The notes beneath the pieces are model-generated. The model saw only the letters and a program-made list of their open reading frames with translations, did no database searches and was not told where the DNA came from. From positions 78,345,084 through 78,409,083 of the forward strand of contig NC_088300.1 in the NCBI RefSeq assembly GCF_032854445.1: a DNA stretch of 64,000 bases. Reading direction: 5' to 3'. The DNA comes from Liolophura sinensis. Lineage: Eukaryota > Mollusca > Polyplacophora > Chitonida > Chitonidae. The position numbers and the translations under genes are program-made. This document shows, in pieces, positions 45,701 to 56,689 of the stretch (the stretch's first letter is position 1; each line of letters begins with the position of its first letter).

Positions 45701-48060
45701 GCCCTACAGACAATGTAGCAAACCCTGTTATTCCTTCAGAATATGCACTCAGACTGAGGTGTGACAAGAGAGTGAGCCCTACAGACGATGTGGCAAACCC
45801 TGTTATTCCTTCAGAATATGCACTCAGACTGAGGTGTGACAAGAGAATGAGCCCTACAGACGATGTGGCAAACCCTGTTATTCCTTCAGAATATGCACTC
45901 AGACTGAGGTGTGACAAGAGAGTGAGCCCTACAGACGATGTGGCAAACCCTGTTATTCCTTCAGAATATGCAGTCAGACTGAGGTGTGACTAGATATTGG
46001 GCCCTATAGACGATGTGGCAAACCCTGTTATTCCTTCAGAATATGCACTCAGACTGAGGTGTGACAAGAGAGTGAGCCCTACAGACGATTTGGCAAACCC
46101 TGTTATTCCTTCAGAATATGCACTCAGACTGAGGTGTGACAAGAGAGTGAGCCCTACAGACGATTTGGCAAACCCTGTTATTCCTTCAGAATATGCACTC
46201 AGACTGAGGTGTGACAAGAGAGTGAGCCCTACAGACGATGTATCAAACCCTGTTATTCCTTCAGAATATGCACTCAGACTGAGGTGTGACAAGAGAATGA
46301 GCCCTATAGACAATGTAGCAAACCCGTTATTCCTTCAGAACATGCACTCAGACTGAGGTGTGACAAGAGAATGAGCCCTACAGACGATTTGGCAAACCCT
46401 GTTATTCCTTCAGAATATGCACTCAGACTGAGGTGTGACAAGAGAGTGAGCCCTACAGACGATGTAGCAAACCCTGTTATTCCTTCAGAACATGCACTCA
46501 GACTGAGGTGTGACAAGAGAATGAGCCCTACAGACGATGTGGCAAACCCTGTTATTCCTTCAGAATATGCACTCAGACTGAGGTGTGACAAGAGAGTGAG
46601 CCCTACAGACGATGTGGCAAACCCTGTTATTCCTTCAGAATATGCACTCAGACTGAGGTGTGACAAGAGAGTGAGCCCTACAGACGATGTGGCAAACCCT
46701 GTTATTCCTTCAGAATATGCAGTCAGACTGAGGCGTGACTAGATATTGGGCCCTATAGACGATGTGGCAAACCCTGTTATTCCTTCAGAATATGCACTCA
46801 GACTGAGGTGTGACAAGAGAATGAGCCCTACAGACGATGTGGCAAACCCTGTTATTCCTTCAGAATATGCACTCAGACTGAGGTGTGACAAGAGAGTGAG
46901 CCCTACAGACGATGTGGCAAACCCTGTTATTCCTTCAGAATATTCAGTCAGACTGAGGTGTGACTAGATATTGGGCCCTATAGACGATGTGGCAAACCCT
47001 GTTATTCCTTCAGAATATGCACTCAGACTGAGGTGTGACAAGAGAGTGAGCCCTACAGACGATTTGGCAAACCCTGTTATTCCTTCAGAATATGCACTCA
47101 GACTGAGGTGTGACAAGAGAGTGAGCCCTACAGACGATTTGGCAAACCCTGTTATTCCTTCAGAATATGCACTCAGACTGAGGTGTGACAAGAGAATGAG
47201 CCCTATAGACAATGTAGCAAACCCGTTATTCCTTCAGAATATGCACTCAGACTGAGGTGTGACAAGAGAGTGAGTCCTACAGACAATGTAGCAAACCCTG
47301 TTATTCCTTCAGAATATGCACTCAGACTGAGGTGTGACAAGAGAGTGAGCCCTACAGACGATGTGGCAAACCCTGTTATTCCTTCAGAATATGCACTCAG
47401 ACTGAGGTGTGACAAGAGAATGAGCCCTACAGACGATGTGGCAAACCCTGTTATTCCTTCAGAATATGCACTCAGACTGAGGTGTGACAAGAGAGTGAGC
47501 CCTACAGACGATTTGGCAAACCCTGTTATTCCTTCAGAATATGCAGTCAGACTGAGGTGTGACTAGATATTGGGCCCTATAGACGATGTGGCAAACCCTG
47601 TTATTCCTTCAGAATATGCACTCAGACTGAGGTGTGACAAGAGAGTGAGCCCTACAGACGATTTGGCAAACCCTGTTATTCCTTCAGAATATGCACTCAG
47701 ACTGAGGTGTGACAAGAGAGTGAGCCCTACAGACGATTTGGCAAACCCTGTTATTCCTTCAGAATATGCAGTCAGACTGAGGTGTGACTAGATATTGGGC
47801 CCTGCAGACGATGTGGCAAACCCTGAAATTCCCCCAAAATCCATGCACTCTGTCAGAGGGCTCATAAAGAGTGGGAGATACAGAGAATATGACGAACTCC
47901 CATTATTTAACGGGAATATATGCATTCGACCAGATAGGAAAAACTTATCATTTCTCAAGAATGTACACTCGAACATACGGGAACTCGAAGAATAAAACCT
48001 TTTACAGAGGATAGGGTGAGCTTTGTGATCAATCCACGCATTCGATTGTAACAGAAAGTT
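42733..48060. repeat. Satellite block 3, 75-bp monomer, about 68 copies with higher-order structure
   Basis: Monomer ACAGACGATGTGGCAAACCC followed by TGTTATTCCTTCAGAATATG, CACTCAGACTGAGGTGTGAC and AAGAGAGTGAGCCCT. Variant monomers (CTAGATATTGGGCCCTAT; a 74-bp form with one base missing in AAACCCGTTATT) recur at fixed spacing. After about 47815 the units decay. The 25-residue open frames on both strands come from a stop-free 75-bp period. Confidence 0.97.
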
Positions 48061-48189
48061 AGGTCGATCGAAACAATTCTTTTCACTAATGTGATTGAAT
48101 GTTTGTAAACTGGCTTATCACCATTGTTAAAGTTGATCTGCTGAGTTAATTGTGGAATCTGAGATAGTCTGGTACACTATTGGTTCCCA

Positions 48190-48420
48190 AGGCGACAAGC
48201 TGGTAGATTGGTGGTGTTGACGCTAACAGGCTAACAAATTGGTGGTGTTAAAGTTCATATGCTTGCAGCATTGGTTGTGTAGCAGGTGATAGGCTAACAG
48301 ATTGGTGGTGTCGAAGTTCATAGACTTTTAGCATTGGTGGTGTTGAAGTCCAGCATTGATTGTGTTGAAGTTGATAAGCCCACAGATTGGTGGTGTTGAC
48401 GTTGACGAATTGAAGGCTTG
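48190..48420. repeat. Degenerate repeat with GATTGGTGGTGTTGA
   Basis: AGATTGGTGGTGTTGAAGTT-like units recur irregularly five or six times. Too diverged to fix a period. Confidence 0.6.
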
Positions 48421-48954
48421 TGAGTGCTTTGACATGCTAAGAGCACATGTAAAGTGAGGGCTGAGGTATTGGGTCAAGCATTATATTATATACTTCCAGA
48501 ATGAAGAATCCCAGTTCAAGACTTGCTCTGTGGAATCAGATTTGAGACTAACCAAGGCTTGGTTAGACGCACAAGGGAGGCATTTGCCATTACAGTTTTT
48601 GTGTTGAATGTAGGTTAAGTGGGATTCATAAGAAAAGAGACATGAAGTTCAGCCGACTTAATTGCCTTATTCAATTGAACTAAAACTATATCATCATTGG
48701 AGGCAAGCCCATGAGTCAACATGTTTTGAAGAGGGATACTGAACTCAGCTGTCATTGGTGTCTACAAAACAAGCATACTTATACCCCTATCAGGTTTCTT
48801 GAAATTTGATATTGCACGTAGCTTCCAAGCAATATCGACTTCTGAATAATTTAAGAACTATACAAAGATACATAATTTCCCAATTACAGGCTATAACAAC
48901 CTGTTTCTGCAGATGCCTGAAGCCAGGGCCATCCTAAATGGACAACCTGGGTAG

Positions 48955-49500
48955 CATGTCAACCTGAAGACAACTTGTGCAGAGAGAACCTCGGTGGAGA
49001 CAATTTGTGCAGAGAGAACCTTGGTGGAGACAACTTGTGCAGAGAGAACCTTAGTGGAGACAACTTGTACAGAGAGAACCTCAGTGGACAACCTGAACTG
49101 ACACAACATTGGTGGAAACAACCTGAGCAGACAACCTGGGTAGTGACAACCTAAGCAGAAAAGAACCTCGATGTAGACAACCTGAGCAGAGAGAAACTGG
49201 GTGGAGACATCTTTAGGTGATAACAGCCTGGGCAAAGAGAGCCTGGGCTGAGACAATCTGGGTGGTGACAGCCTGAGTGGAGGCGGCCTGAGTAGAGACA
49301 AGCTTGGTGGCGACAACCTGGGTGATAACAGCATGGGCAAAGAAAACATCGGCAGAGCCTGAGTGACTGCCTGAGTGGAAGCAACCTGAGTAGACAATCT
49401 GGGCGCTGACAGCCTCTGTATGTATAGGCTGAGTGGTGACAGCCTGGAGACACCAGCCAGGATGTATTAAATCAGGGTGGAGACAGCATGAGTGCAGACA
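48955..49500. repeat. Degenerate ~30-bp minisatellite
   Basis: GAGACAACTTGTGCAGAGAG plus AACCTTGGTG is clean at 48960-49090, then decays into ACAACCTGAG/ACAGCCTGAG units. The minus-strand Cys/Ser/Leu-rich ORFs are translated repeat. Confidence 0.85.
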
Positions 49501-50137
49501 CAAGAATATGGAGGGACGGCCAGGCAGCCAGAAAGAGATCGCTATTATATTACCCCTAGGCCAATACTGGCCATGAGGTAAAAACTGCTTTAAAAACCTT
49601 AACCAAAATCAAAATGCAAGAAACGAAGACAATCACATAAAACATATACATTTACATTTTATTAAATCCATATAACTTCAACAAAACTATTTAACCTCCT
49701 CCTTCCCCACCCCCCAAAAAATTTGCTGGTTCACATGAAGACATTACTCCAGTAAAGCATGGCCTTGCGCATCATTACACAGATTTCACTGTATATCTGT
49801 TATCACAAACTACAATTAATACCCCACATTTACCTCTCATTACTCTGATATACAAAAGATACGGCCCTGAATTATTAAATGCTACTGAATTCTTGATCAC
49901 GCTAGTACATTCATTCTTGCAGGGGTTTAGCATTGCTAAATAGGCTGCATAAAACAATAATTTACTAAAGAACAGATTTTTAGAAACCATTCCCAGATGT
50001 CTGCAAAAGTTTACGTGGGGGTAATCCCCTACAAATACCTAAAGCACTAATGTTGCCTACAATATCTGTCCCATAGGTTCCACATAGAAATATATAACTT
50101 CTTACTGTTACAAGCAAGCAGTGAAAACTGTATAATA
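49501..50137. other. No gene recognised
   Basis: AT-rich sequence between the degenerate repeat and the Tc1 element. TA at 50136-50137 is the left target site of that element. Confidence 0.45.
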
Positions 50138-51788
50138 CACTGTTGACCATAAAGTTGGAATAAAATATTTTGGCCACAATCCCAGAAGTTTAATATTATT
50201 TTTCGCCTCAAAAATAATATAAGCCGACATGAGTTGATGCATAATCTCTCTCTACTACGTGTACAAAAATGTTTTATTCTATGCTAATATGAGAATTACA
50301 TAAGAGGCTCTGATGGTAGTGATAAAAAGCTCTGTGCCTGGTGCTTCTCCAGTGATCTTCATTCAGAGAGAGGTCAAATTACCTCGCGCATAACGGAGTT
50401 CTCGGTTTCGCATGGAACAAAAAGTAGTGTAGCGGGGATTCCGGCTATGCCTCGTGCTACTCCAATGCCAATACGCCGGAGAGTGATTGCCCTCCATCAA
50501 GAAGGCTACAAACAGTCCGATGTTGCCGATTTTGTAGGCATATCGCAAAGTACAGTCAGCAAAATCATCAGACGTCATCGAGACGTGGGTCATTTGCGGC
50601 CACGTCAAACTCCAGGACGACCACGACTGACTACGAGACGGGATGACCGCCGACTGCTCAATCTCTCTCGCACAAACCGGAAAATGTCTGCAAACCACCT
50701 TCGCCGTTTGTGGCGGAGGCATTACGGAATCAATGTTTCCCGAACAACGGTGAATCGCAGATTACTTCAGCATGGTTATCGAGCAAAACGTATGACCAAA
50801 TGTCCCCGCCTAACCGCCCAACATAGAGTCCAAACGCTTCGCTGGGCTAGGGAGCACAGACAATTGCAGTTAGGGCATTGGCGACATGTGCTCTTCACGG
50901 ATGAGAGTCACTTCTTCCTGAAACCTGTGGACGGAAGGCAAAGGGTTTGTCGTTTGCGAGGAGAAAGCCTTCGAGATAACTGTGTGCAGGAAAACAATCA
51001 AGGGGTCGGCGGTTCAGTAATGGTTTGGGCCGGTATTCACTATGGTGGAAAAACGCCGTTGGTGGTGCCCGACGAAAACATCAACGCCGTCGTGAACATT
51101 AATATCCTTGAAAACCATTGCCTTCCATACCCACGAAGGGTTTATGGAGACAATTTTCGTTTGCAAGACGACAACGCTACACCACACAGGGCCGCTGCAA
51201 CACGAGAATTTCTTCGGGCACAAGGGGTGGAGCAGTTACCTTGGCCATCGTGTTCCCCTGATATGAACCCAATAGAACATGCCTGGGACAAGTTAGGGCG
51301 AGCCATCAACGCACGTGACAATATTGCTGAAAATCTGCAAGAACTGGCACAGGCTCTGATCAATGAGTGGAACGTTCTGCCCATTGAATTCATTAACAAT
51401 CTGGTCGACAGCATGCAACGACGTCTTGATGCATTGATTCGTGTCAGGGGTGGTCATACGAGATATTAATGACTGTTTCTCTTACAAACTGTATTGTCTG
51501 TAACTTATAATACGAAGGGAACAAATACGTTTATGTTTGTGATATGGAGACATTGCAGTAAAGCCTTCAATCCTTTCGTCTTGAAATGCCAGTTTTTGTT
51601 TTTACGCCGTTCTACAGCCTATAATCGATCCATTAAAGATTACAATAGGCTGATATGTGTAGAAAAGACCAACATTTGGTGTTATGCTGATATCTACGCC
51701 ATAATCAAGCATTCAATACCGCGTACAATTAGAATAACTCCGAATTCAGTCGTCGAATTAATTTATTCCAACTTTATGGTCAACAGTG
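50138..51788 (+). mobile_element. Full-length Tc1/mariner DNA transposon, 1651 bp
   Basis: Inverted repeats of 27 bp starting CACTGTTGACCATAAAGTTG are identical at both ends (50138-50164 and 51762-51788). They are flanked by TA at 50136-50137 and 51789-51790, the canonical TA target duplication. One uninterrupted transposase ORF lies inside. Ends, target site and ORF are all intact by eye, so the element is young and may be mobile. Confidence 0.96.
50447..51469 (+). CDS. Tc1/mariner-family transposase, 340 aa, uninterrupted
   Basis: Cut-and-paste transposase that binds the element's inverted repeats and moves it into TA sites. N-terminal paired-like helix-turn-helix DNA-binding region about 1-110: RRRVIALHQEG, then GISQSTVSKIIRRH, with the GRPR hook at 57-60. 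The catalytic triad is visible: D152 in LFTDESHF, D242 in QDDNATPH and E277 in NPIEHAWD. D242 and E277 have 34 residues between them, the DD34E spacing of Tc1. The length of 340 aa is usual for the family. The ATG at 50447 is followed by a basic start, and the ORF ends with RGGHTRY at TAA 51467-51469. No frameshift or stop was found. The left UTR between inverted repeat and ORF is about 280 bp, as in other Tc1 elements. Confidence 0.97.
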   Translation: MPRATPMPIRRRVIALHQEGYKQSDVADFVGISQSTVSKIIRRHRDVGHLRPRQTPGRPRLTTRRDDRRLLNLSRTNRKMSANHLRRLWRRHYGINVSRTTVNRRLLQHGYRAKRMTKCPRLTAQHRVQTLRWAREHRQLQLGHWRHVLFTDESHFFLKPVDGRQRVCRLRGESLRDNCVQENNQGVGGSVMVWAGIHYGGKTPLVVPDENINAVVNINILENHCLPYPRRVYGDNFRLQDDNATPHRAAATREFLRAQGVEQLPWPSCSPDMNPIEHAWDKLGRAINARDNIAENLQELAQALINEWNVLPIEFINNLVDSMQRRLDALIRVRGGHTRY

Positions 51789-51790
51789 TA

Positions 51791-54645
51791 CATACAATAG
51801 GGAAAACAAACTGTTATACACATGTAGCTGTGAGTGAGTGCTTGGGGTTTCACACGTACATGTGCACTCACGTAAATAATAAACAATCCATGTAAGAGGT
51901 AATTTCTGTACAACGCTGACTGATGCATTGCTCAGCTTTACTGGTGTTCTTCACAAGCTCAGATTATCCACATTATGCAGATCTGATTACAAAATCATGT
52001 GAATTCACTGCTAAATTTCATATAACACATATCGCAATTCCAAAAAACTAAAACTTCCCTTTGACTCAAAATTTCATCATTTTATTTTGCCATAATTTTA
52101 GTTTTTCTCCTAATATCATAACCAAGTTATCATACAATTCAAATTCAATAAAGATTACTTACAAAGATTTTGCAAACATATTCTGACATTTTTGCAACTT
52201 CAGCCAAGAAATAAGTTATCATCAAAGGAAAACCAAAGTCTTTAGCATAAGCCATTTATCAACTACAAATACATGTTTATCCGGTGGGTGGGTGTGTCTA
52301 TACACTATACCTGTAGCTCCTTACATTGGCAAACTTGAATACATGACAGTAAAACACTTCAGAACTCTACAGCCGTATGGCCATCAATCATATCTGCCAT
52401 CACAGAAGTTATAAGCCAGCTTTAGATCGACCCTAAATCCTCAATCTTTTCACATATGAAAGATTAACTTTATCAGTTTACACAGAATAATGCCCCCAGA
52501 ATTTGCTTGAATAAACATATTTCAAATTTGCGAAAAGGTTGAAGAATTACAGAAGCACTCCTTACAACTAAAGTGAAAAAAGGTATGAATGTTTACCAGT
52601 ACATCTGTGGACTAGGTATACATACAACAGTTCTCAGGAATTATAGCACACTTTCCATACAACATTACATGTACTTGTTTTAAACATATTTACTCTTGTT
52701 GCCATGGATTTATATCATGTGATATTCACAGTTATATACATAATGTACACATCAATCTTTACCATTACAATCTTTACCATTTACCACAGCTGTGTGGAAG
52801 AACCAACGCATACACTACCAGGTTACCTATAGTAATGCCTAACTTAAAGGCTTTATATCCTAAAGCCAATTTCATTGTTTCTATGGCAATTACAAATTTG
52901 GTAATTTAGCAAAGTATTTTGCTAAAAACCAAACAAGTTTCTGCATCATTGCTGAGTACCATGTGACTACCTCAAGCTTTATCAGAATAGGCATTGGTGT
53001 TCAGTATTGCAGAGATAAGAGTCTGTGGTGGAATGAGCTACGATGATTCTCACTAGCGCCAGTGAGATCTGAATACGGTACAGCCATACCATTACCACAA
53101 CCATTTAAATAATGATGTGGTACAAAGTTATTAAACTGGAGCATAAATTTTAATTTACACAGCAAACCTTATCATTCAAGACCAGTAGGCAGAAGTAAGA
53201 ACCTGACGACAATGCATTTCTGGACAAAAGTAGTACATTCCTAGTCAAATATCTCAATTTACTTCTGACACCCCTAAAGAGTGCCAAACTTTGTATCATG
53301 GCATGCAAGTGCTTTGGTCATGACTGGTTGTCAGTTTACTGTATGAATCTGTGTAGGCCTACTGAACACCCGGCTGCCTCTGACATGTGTTAGAGGAAGG
53401 TATGATTTCAGTCACAGGTTAACCACACCGGGTGAATAGTTTACCTGGCTGTGGAATGTCCCCCAGAATGTAGGTCTCCTCAGGGTCACACAAAACCCAC
53501 ATGTATGAAAGACCAATCTTTGTCACATAGCCAATATGTGCAGCCCTATCAGGGACTGCACAGTAAGGCCTAAAGAGTCACGCATGAACACCTGACAAGT
53601 CACAGGAAGGCCAGGTGTTTTAAATTTGCCCACCTGCTTCCATCTCATCAACACTGAGGATGACTTAACATTAAAAGTTTGCCTTAATCTGAGAATTCCT
53701 TTTGTTGTTTGTAAGGTAGGATGATGTCCTACTGGAAAGTGTAAGTTTCAGTACCAAAACTAACATTTTATGACCTTCATTTGTTAAGTGGGCAAATGTT
53801 CTGGGTAAATACTGTAACTACATGTATGTTATAATAAAAGTTGGAATTTTAAGTCCTACTTTTTGCTTCACCCTTATCAACACCATATATCTCTTAACTC
53901 TTACTACTGAAGGGGAAAATGAAATCTGAAGTACCGTCTCCCCAACTCCAATTAACAGATCTGTTTATAAATAAATGTACATTCACAATACCAGTGTGAA
54001 AGTTAACAGACACTATGAACGAAGGATGACGTAAGACTAAGGGCATAGGCTGAATATCTGTACACAGCATGCAGCCATCACAACCCTCTAACTGTACTGC
54101 TCTGGTCAACTAAAACCCCTGGCAAGTTTGAGCTTCATGACCATAACCCTGCAAACACTTGAAATCATACTGCATTAATACATATACTAAATACAAGTAT
54201 TAAAACAAACCCCAAAGAAACAACCTAGTCTTCTTTTTTCCCTGCTAGGTTAATCCTGCTGATCTACAATAATTTCATCACACATGCACACTTATAAAGT
54301 ACAAAGTCTTACAAGCCTTTTTTTTCTGTGCATTTTCTCATTTATGAACATTTTCTCACTTATTAACATTCCCCCAAAAAGCACTCTCAAAAATAACTCA
54401 CTTGCTCAACTGAAATTCAGACCACCTGATGTTCTGTCAACCTGACTTTATCACAAAATCATAACAATGCAACTACCTTTCAAAAGGTTTATTAAGAATA
54501 CAAAAAATTTGTGGTCTGGCAAATCATGGTCGACATTAGCAATTTCACAATTTAAGACCACAGGAAGATAACACATATCTGGGATTTGGTTTTATAGCTG
54601 AAAGGCAGCCAAAGTTGTCTCCCCTCCATGCCGAGTTGTCTTTCA
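51791..54645. other. No coding features; probable MARCHF5 3' UTR/downstream region
   Basis: AT-rich, unique, repeat-poor sequence directly after (minus strand) the MARCHF5 stop codon. Part is likely 3' UTR. A possible minus-strand AATAAA lies near 52080, but nothing in the sequence confirms it. Confidence 0.4.
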
Positions 54646-54792
54646 TTACTGGTGTGAACTTGGCTGAGCCTGCTGACCACCAGCCTCCTCCTCTGGGAAA
54701 TCCAAAACAACACGGTTTATCTGTCGTAAGTACTGTTGTTGTTTATAATACACCTTCAGCACACCCTTTATGGTTATAAAAGCAATTCCACC
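54646..54792 (-). CDS. MARCHF5: MARCHF5 (mitochondrial RING-CH E3 ubiquitin ligase), last coding exon
   Basis: The minus strand reads GGIAFITIKGVLKVYYKQQQ, then YLRQINRVVLDFPEEE and a Gln/Ser tail to TAA. It closely follows the end of vertebrate MARCHF5 (GGIAFVAIKGAFKVYFKQQQ, YLRQ…). The acceptor TTTCTCACCAG gives phase 0, matching the previous exon's donor. It encodes the last membrane segment and the C-terminal tail. MARCHF5 is a four-pass outer-mitochondrial-membrane E3 ligase acting in mitochondrial dynamics and quality control (established for vertebrates). The tail is a little longer than human. The remaining intron holds a SINE and a 42-bp minisatellite. Confidence 0.95.
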   Translation of the reverse strand, partial: GGIAFITIKGVLKVYYKQQQYLRQINRVVLDFPEEEAGGQQAQPSSHQ

Positions 54793-55034
54793 CTGGTGAG
54801 AAATAAATTCAAACGATAATTACATGTCTTAAAGGGAAGCAAAGCACTCAACGTCTAAGTTCACAGACACAAATTTGATTATTTATTTATTTGTTTAATG
54901 CCATACTCAAGAATTAAAAAAAAAAAACAGTCTAAACAATGCATTTGATATAGTTGGCAGTTAGTTGCCATGAAGTATATTTCATATTAAATGCTGATTT
55001 ATGCCACAGTAATATGGGCACAGAGGTTATAATC

Positions 55035-55191
55035 TATTTTATTTATTTATTTGATTGGTGTTTTACGCCATACTCAAGAATATTTCACCTATACGACAGT
55101 GGCCAGCATTATGGTGGGAGGAAACCGGGCAGAGCCCAGGGGAACCCCACAACCATCCGCAGGTTACTGACACACCTTCCCACATACAGCC
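55035..55191 (-). mobile_element. SINE 3' fragment in the last MARCHF5 intron
   Basis: TTTATTTATTTATTT tail, then TTACGCCATACTCAAGAATA, GGGAGGAAACCGGGCAGAGC and the conserved AACCATCCGCAGGTTACTGA. Flanking TATAAT(C/T)TATTTTA is either its target duplication or part of the surrounding minisatellite. A second tail-only scrap is at about 54876-54916. Confidence 0.88.
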
Positions 55192-55545
55192 TATAATTTA
55201 TTTTACTTGCTGGAGTGATATGAGCAGAGGGAATAATTTATTTTTTTCTTGCCAGAGTAATAAGGGCACAGAGGGTATAATTTATTTTACTTGCCCGAGT
55301 ACTATGGGCACAGAGAGTATAATTTATTTTACTTGTCAGAGTACTATGGGCACAGAGGGTATAATTTATTTTACTTTTCAGAGTAATAAGGGCACAGAGG
55401 GTATAATTTATTTTACTTGTCAGAGTAATAAGGGCACAGAGGGTATAATTTATTTTACTTTTCAGAGTAATAAGGGCACAGAGGGTATAATTTATTTTAC
55501 TTGCCGGAGTACTATGGGCACAGAGGGTATAATTTATTTTACTTA
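55192..55545. repeat. 42-bp minisatellite in the last MARCHF5 intron, about 8 copies
   Basis: Unit GGGCACAGAGGGTATAATTT plus ATTTTACTTGTCAGAGTAAT and AA. One monomer lies on the far side of the SINE at 55014-55040, so the SINE landed inside the array. Confidence 0.93.
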
Positions 55546-55703
55546 GTTATATTATTAGTACAAAATACACTATACTCCAAAAATTTTCACTTCATTGATG
55601 GTGGCGAGGTTTATGGGCAGGAGGAACTGGAGAGTCTGCAGTAAAGCATCGCCTTTCCTCAGGTAGTGTGTAGTATTAAGGTTCAAACCCAACCAACACT
55701 TAC

Positions 55704-55867
55704 CAGTAGTGTTCTCTGGAAATTGGACTGGACATTGCCATACATGAGTTTTCCTACAATGGTAGCTATAGTGGGCAGAATTAGCGCCCCACAGAGCACC
55801 CTGGTGGCTGACATAGGATCAGAGACATTAGAGACTTCTGCTGGTGTCCTGACATTACGGGATAAGT
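55704..55867 (-). CDS. MARCHF5: MARCHF5, penultimate coding exon
   Basis: The minus-strand exon of 164 bp has acceptor TTTTTTTGTTTTCAG (phase 1) and donor CTG|GTAAGT (phase 0). It reads …PMSATRVLCGALILPTIATI then VGKLMYGNVQSNFQRTLL. This matches the SATRILCGALVFPTIATIVG and KLM…NLQRTIL region of vertebrate MARCHF5 nearly residue for residue, and includes the third membrane helix. The RING-CH domain and first two helices would be in earlier exons. I did not find them between 55868 and 64000, so they probably lie beyond the window. Confidence 0.96.
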
Positions 55868-56689
55868 CTGAAAACAAAAAAACCCTGTTATATGCAAACA
55901 CTCAGCCAACAAAAACAATGCAGTATGCTCTTCAATCAGCAGGGCATGTTCAGGAATACAGCTACTGTAAAATCTTCAACCTTTTTAACTACTAAATTAC
56001 TTTTTCAGTGGAATTTATGCCTATTATGAAAATGATGCCGAAAATGACTTGTTTGTGTCATTACAGATGTAAGTTTCATAGAACTGGGCAAATTGTACTT
56101 CTACATCCAATAGCTCCCTCAGAATATTTCAAAATATTGGCTGCAGAGGTGGTTGAAATGGTTGAAGAATTAGGGAAGTTAAAAATGTACCTTCCAAAGT
56201 AGTCTCCCCTTGTTCATTCAGCAAACACAACCAGTCCTATTCTATGGAAATCTTAGTATCATCAGGCATAGCAATAACTATGAGCTACAGAAAGATAATT
56301 ACTATTCTGTATGAAAACAGAATAAGGCTCTTTCTGATAAATCAAATCTTCTTGAGTACGTCGTAAAAGACCAATCAAATAAATAAATAAATAGATGTAG
56401 ATTTACATGTACATGCACAATGTAGTTCAATCCATTCTGGAGCAGGCAGTAACAGGCTCACACTATGATGGAAATTTCAAGCCATTCAACCTGACATTAC
56501 TCATTAATAAAATATGCAAGTTACAAAAAATGGCATAGGTGGTCATATTCTGACCCAAAAAAACCTCCCCCGAAAAACAGTCCAGGTACCACATGTGCTG
56601 TTATTCTACTGAAATTTCAGAGAACGATTGCTCTAGAAAAGAAGTGGCAACACTTGTACTATAATTCCAGCAAAGAGGCATGATTGACA
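55868..56689. other. Intronic sequence of MARCHF5, no exon seen
   Basis: Contains a plus-orientation SINE tail fragment at 56346-56396 (TTGAGTACGTCGTAAAAGAC, then AAATAAATAAATA). The remainder is unique and shows no MARCHF5-like coding sequence on the minus strand. Confidence 0.5.

Noticed and set aside
42784-47995. Dozens of 60-127-codon ORFs on both strands
   Set aside because: They are the stop-free 75-bp satellite monomer, broken at marker monomers; no coding signature.
48891-49503. Minus-strand Cys/Ser/Leu-rich ORFs (up to 168 codons) resembling a secreted repeat protein
   Set aside because: They follow the degenerate 30-bp repeat, occur in overlapping frames, and lack start or signal features.
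49980-50177. Minus-strand 65-codon ORF across the Tc1 left end
   Set aside because: It spans the transposon boundary and inverted repeat; no family similarity.
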